Below the pieces are notes generated by a model. It saw only the letters and a list, made by a program, of their open reading frames with translations. It made no database searches and had not been told where the DNA came from. A stretch of 64,000 nucleotides of DNA from Callipepla californica brunnescens (Eukaryota; Chordata; Aves; Galliformes; Odontophoridae): the NCBI GenBank assembly GCA_023055505.1, contig JALIRH010000002.1, positions 39,379,733 through 39,443,732 on the forward strand, in the 5' to 3' direction. Below, piece after piece: positions 62,282 through 64,000 of this stretch. The translations under genes were made by a program, and so were the position numbers. The number at the start of each line of letters is the position of its first letter. Position 1 is the stretch's first letter.

Positions 62282-62746
62282 AATCACAGAATCACAGAAT
62301 GTCTTGGGTTGGAAGGGAACTTACAGTTGGCGCAGTCCCATCCTTCTGCCACCCATCAGGTCAGCTGCCCAGGGCCTCATGGAACCTGGACTTGAGTGCC
62401 TACAGGGATGGGACACCACAGCTTCTCTGGGCAGCCTATGCCAGTGCCTCACAACCATCTTGAGTGAAAAATTTTCCTGTCATCTCATCTCAGCCTCCGC
62501 TCTTTTTTTAAAAGACATTCCCCCTTGTCTTATCACAGTCAGACTGTAAAAGGTCAAACCTTTTTCTGCTTGTAAGCTCTCCTCAAGTACTAGAAGGCCA
62601 CAGTGAGGTCTCCCCAGAGCCTTCTCTTCTCCAAGCTGAACAACCACAACTCCCAATCTATCTTCATAGGAGAGGTGCTCCATACTTCCGATCATCTTTA
62701 TAGCCTCATCTGAACCCATTCCAACAGCTCCATGTTATTATTGCCA
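62282..62746 (-). mobile_element. CR1 LINE, 3' fragment
   Basis: In + orientation it starts AATCACAGAATCACAGAATG, TTGGGTTGGAAGGGAACTTA and runs through GGCAGCCTATGCCAGTGCCT, AAGCTCTCCTC and TCCAAGCTGAACAACCACAA to CCATTCCAACAGCTCCATG. It is the reverse complement of a CR1 ORF2 end plus 3' UTR, about 360 bp downstream of the + strand copy. Confidence 0.9.
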
Positions 62747-64000
62747 GGCCTTAATCCTAGAAGATAAACCAGCTTTGTCTGTTCAGCTGCTTTTTTCTCC
62801 TTCTTCATATAGCCATCTCTGGGCTGTCTCTGATGAAGCACAAGCAGGAGAGTGTTCAGAAAGCTGCAAGGATGCCTGTACCAGTGGATTGAACCAACTG
62901 TTTGTGGCAGGCCAGGCTCACAAAGGAAAGGTTGCCCAGGCAGTGCATGTACAAAAGAAGACATTCTGCTTATATTCATTGAATCTTGTTACTCACTAGG
63001 GAAAGGGAACTTCACTAAACTTACTCTTATCTTTAAGTTTCTATGGTTAATCCTTGCCTGCTTACTGGTTTCCTGGTCAGTGGCCTGGTGACACAACATT
63101 ATCACTTCCAGTGATGATGACAGGGCTGCTCACAGAAAACACTTCAGTCTGTCACATTCTGTGCATCTTGGATCTGGGCTTAGTGAAATGTGATAGGTGA
63201 GATCTGTGCTTCCCACAATCCAAAAGGATCTCATAGCCTGTCAAGATCACAGCATTCCATGTGTTGAACTCTGTGAATGAAGAGGACAGGTGAAGTCACA
63301 GTGTAGGCAGTTGCAGCATAAAAGGGGTGCCACTTTCTCAAGCTGTATATGGATATTTTTATTTTTAAAAATATTTTCTATTTTGTTGTCCTCTCTGTTG
63401 TTTTAATTTCACCAATGGAAGCCAAGGGCAAAAAAGTAATTACATAATTTAGAAAAGTAATTCAAAATGGAAACGGACTTTAAAGCTTTAGGCCAGCTCA
63501 GATCTGGATGTAAACTTTTCAGCTAGTTCTCTGTACATGATAAATTGGACAAACAGAGGATCAACTCTCTTTTTCCTGTACTGATGGGGGAACAAAGTTT
63601 AAATTTGAGTTGAATCAAGATGTAAGGAAATTCTTGTAACCGTTCACTGCTCCGTGATTATGTATTTGTTGAGTTGTGAAATGAAGATGAGAAAATGCAC
63701 AGCTTGCTCTTATTTATCATTTTTCTGCTTTATTTCTAGCTGGTTTTGCTCCCAAAGGTCTTCCTTTACAACAATGTGGTTTGTATGTGGTGTTTGAAGG
63801 AAGTAAAGTTCTTTCAAATAGGATTTTCTAGACTGTTAAGGAAATTCTTGATTGCTGGATGGTGATAAGAGTTGAGCCTTGTGCAATGTTTTAGTTAGCC
63901 GGAGTGAATGCACAAAGCAGAGAGTCTCTAGAATTTACAACTTAAAATATCTCTACTAATAGAAGCTAAAAATGTTGTTTGATGTGAATGAATTTGGGCC
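62747..64000. other. Non-coding DNA at window end
   Basis: Unique sequence. Short frames at 62775-63091 overlap in different frames and lack recognisable content. Confidence 0.55.

Noticed and set aside
62272..62549. Frames at 62272-62463 and 62304-62549 on +
   Set aside because: They are antisense reading of the CR1 3' fragment, a common source of spurious bird gene predictions.
1..64000. tRNA, rRNA, CRISPR, prokaryotic operon or phage features
   Set aside because: No tRNA box B-like strings with a plausible cloverleaf, no regularly spaced repeats, and no dense gene arrangement. The window is vertebrate intronic DNA.

Overview
This looks like one piece of a bird chromosome: AT-rich, gene-poor, mostly intronic vertebrate DNA. 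The best organism evidence is a scatter of CR1 non-LTR retrotransposon copies in both orientations, most cut off at the 5' end and finishing in the short 3' octamer repeats typical of CR1 (ATTCTGTG/ATTCTATG or ATGAATCT type). There is also one solo LTR of a type I recall as widespread in birds. I see no bacterial-style operons, CRISPR arrays, rRNA or convincing tRNA genes. I cannot name the species.

The only protein-coding exon I can support lies at 43420-43703 on the + strand. Its 94 complete codons read like the central, low-complexity part of NOL4 (nucleolar protein 4), including a PLNLS motif and a conserved block ending ...KMEREARENGSK, and it is bounded by AG and GTAAG splice signals. 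No other NOL4 exon is recognisable. The exon would therefore be flanked by at least 43 kb of intron (or intron plus an internal promoter) upstream and at least 20 kb downstream.

Layout: 1-13.3 kb is AT-rich non-coding DNA with three CR1 3' fragments (about 0.56, 4.8 and 6.2 kb) and a solo LTR with matching 6-bp flanks (11706-12091). 13.36-15.07 kb is a long decayed CR1 on +. 18.77-20.54 kb is a long internally deleted CR1 on -, still showing the end of the esterase-like ORF1. 24.64-25.83 kb is locally CpG-rich and holds a perfect-consensus RFX X-box, so it is a candidate internal promoter or enhancer for the NOL4 transcription unit. 27.5-28.3 kb is a cluster of three CR1 fragments in alternating orientation. 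28.3-43.4 kb is repeat-poor intron-like DNA. After the exon, 43.7-64 kb holds microsatellites, including a 139-bp uninterrupted pyrimidine tract with (TTTCCC)14 and an (ATATT)n run, plus four more CR1 fragments, two of them young-looking or inverted to each other at 61.5-62.7 kb.

I found no convincing novel multi-gene system. The items most worth a second look are the CpG-rich X-box region, the weakly spliced NOL4 exon, the CR1 with ORF1 remnants, the solo LTR, the homopyrimidine tract and the inverted CR1 pairs.
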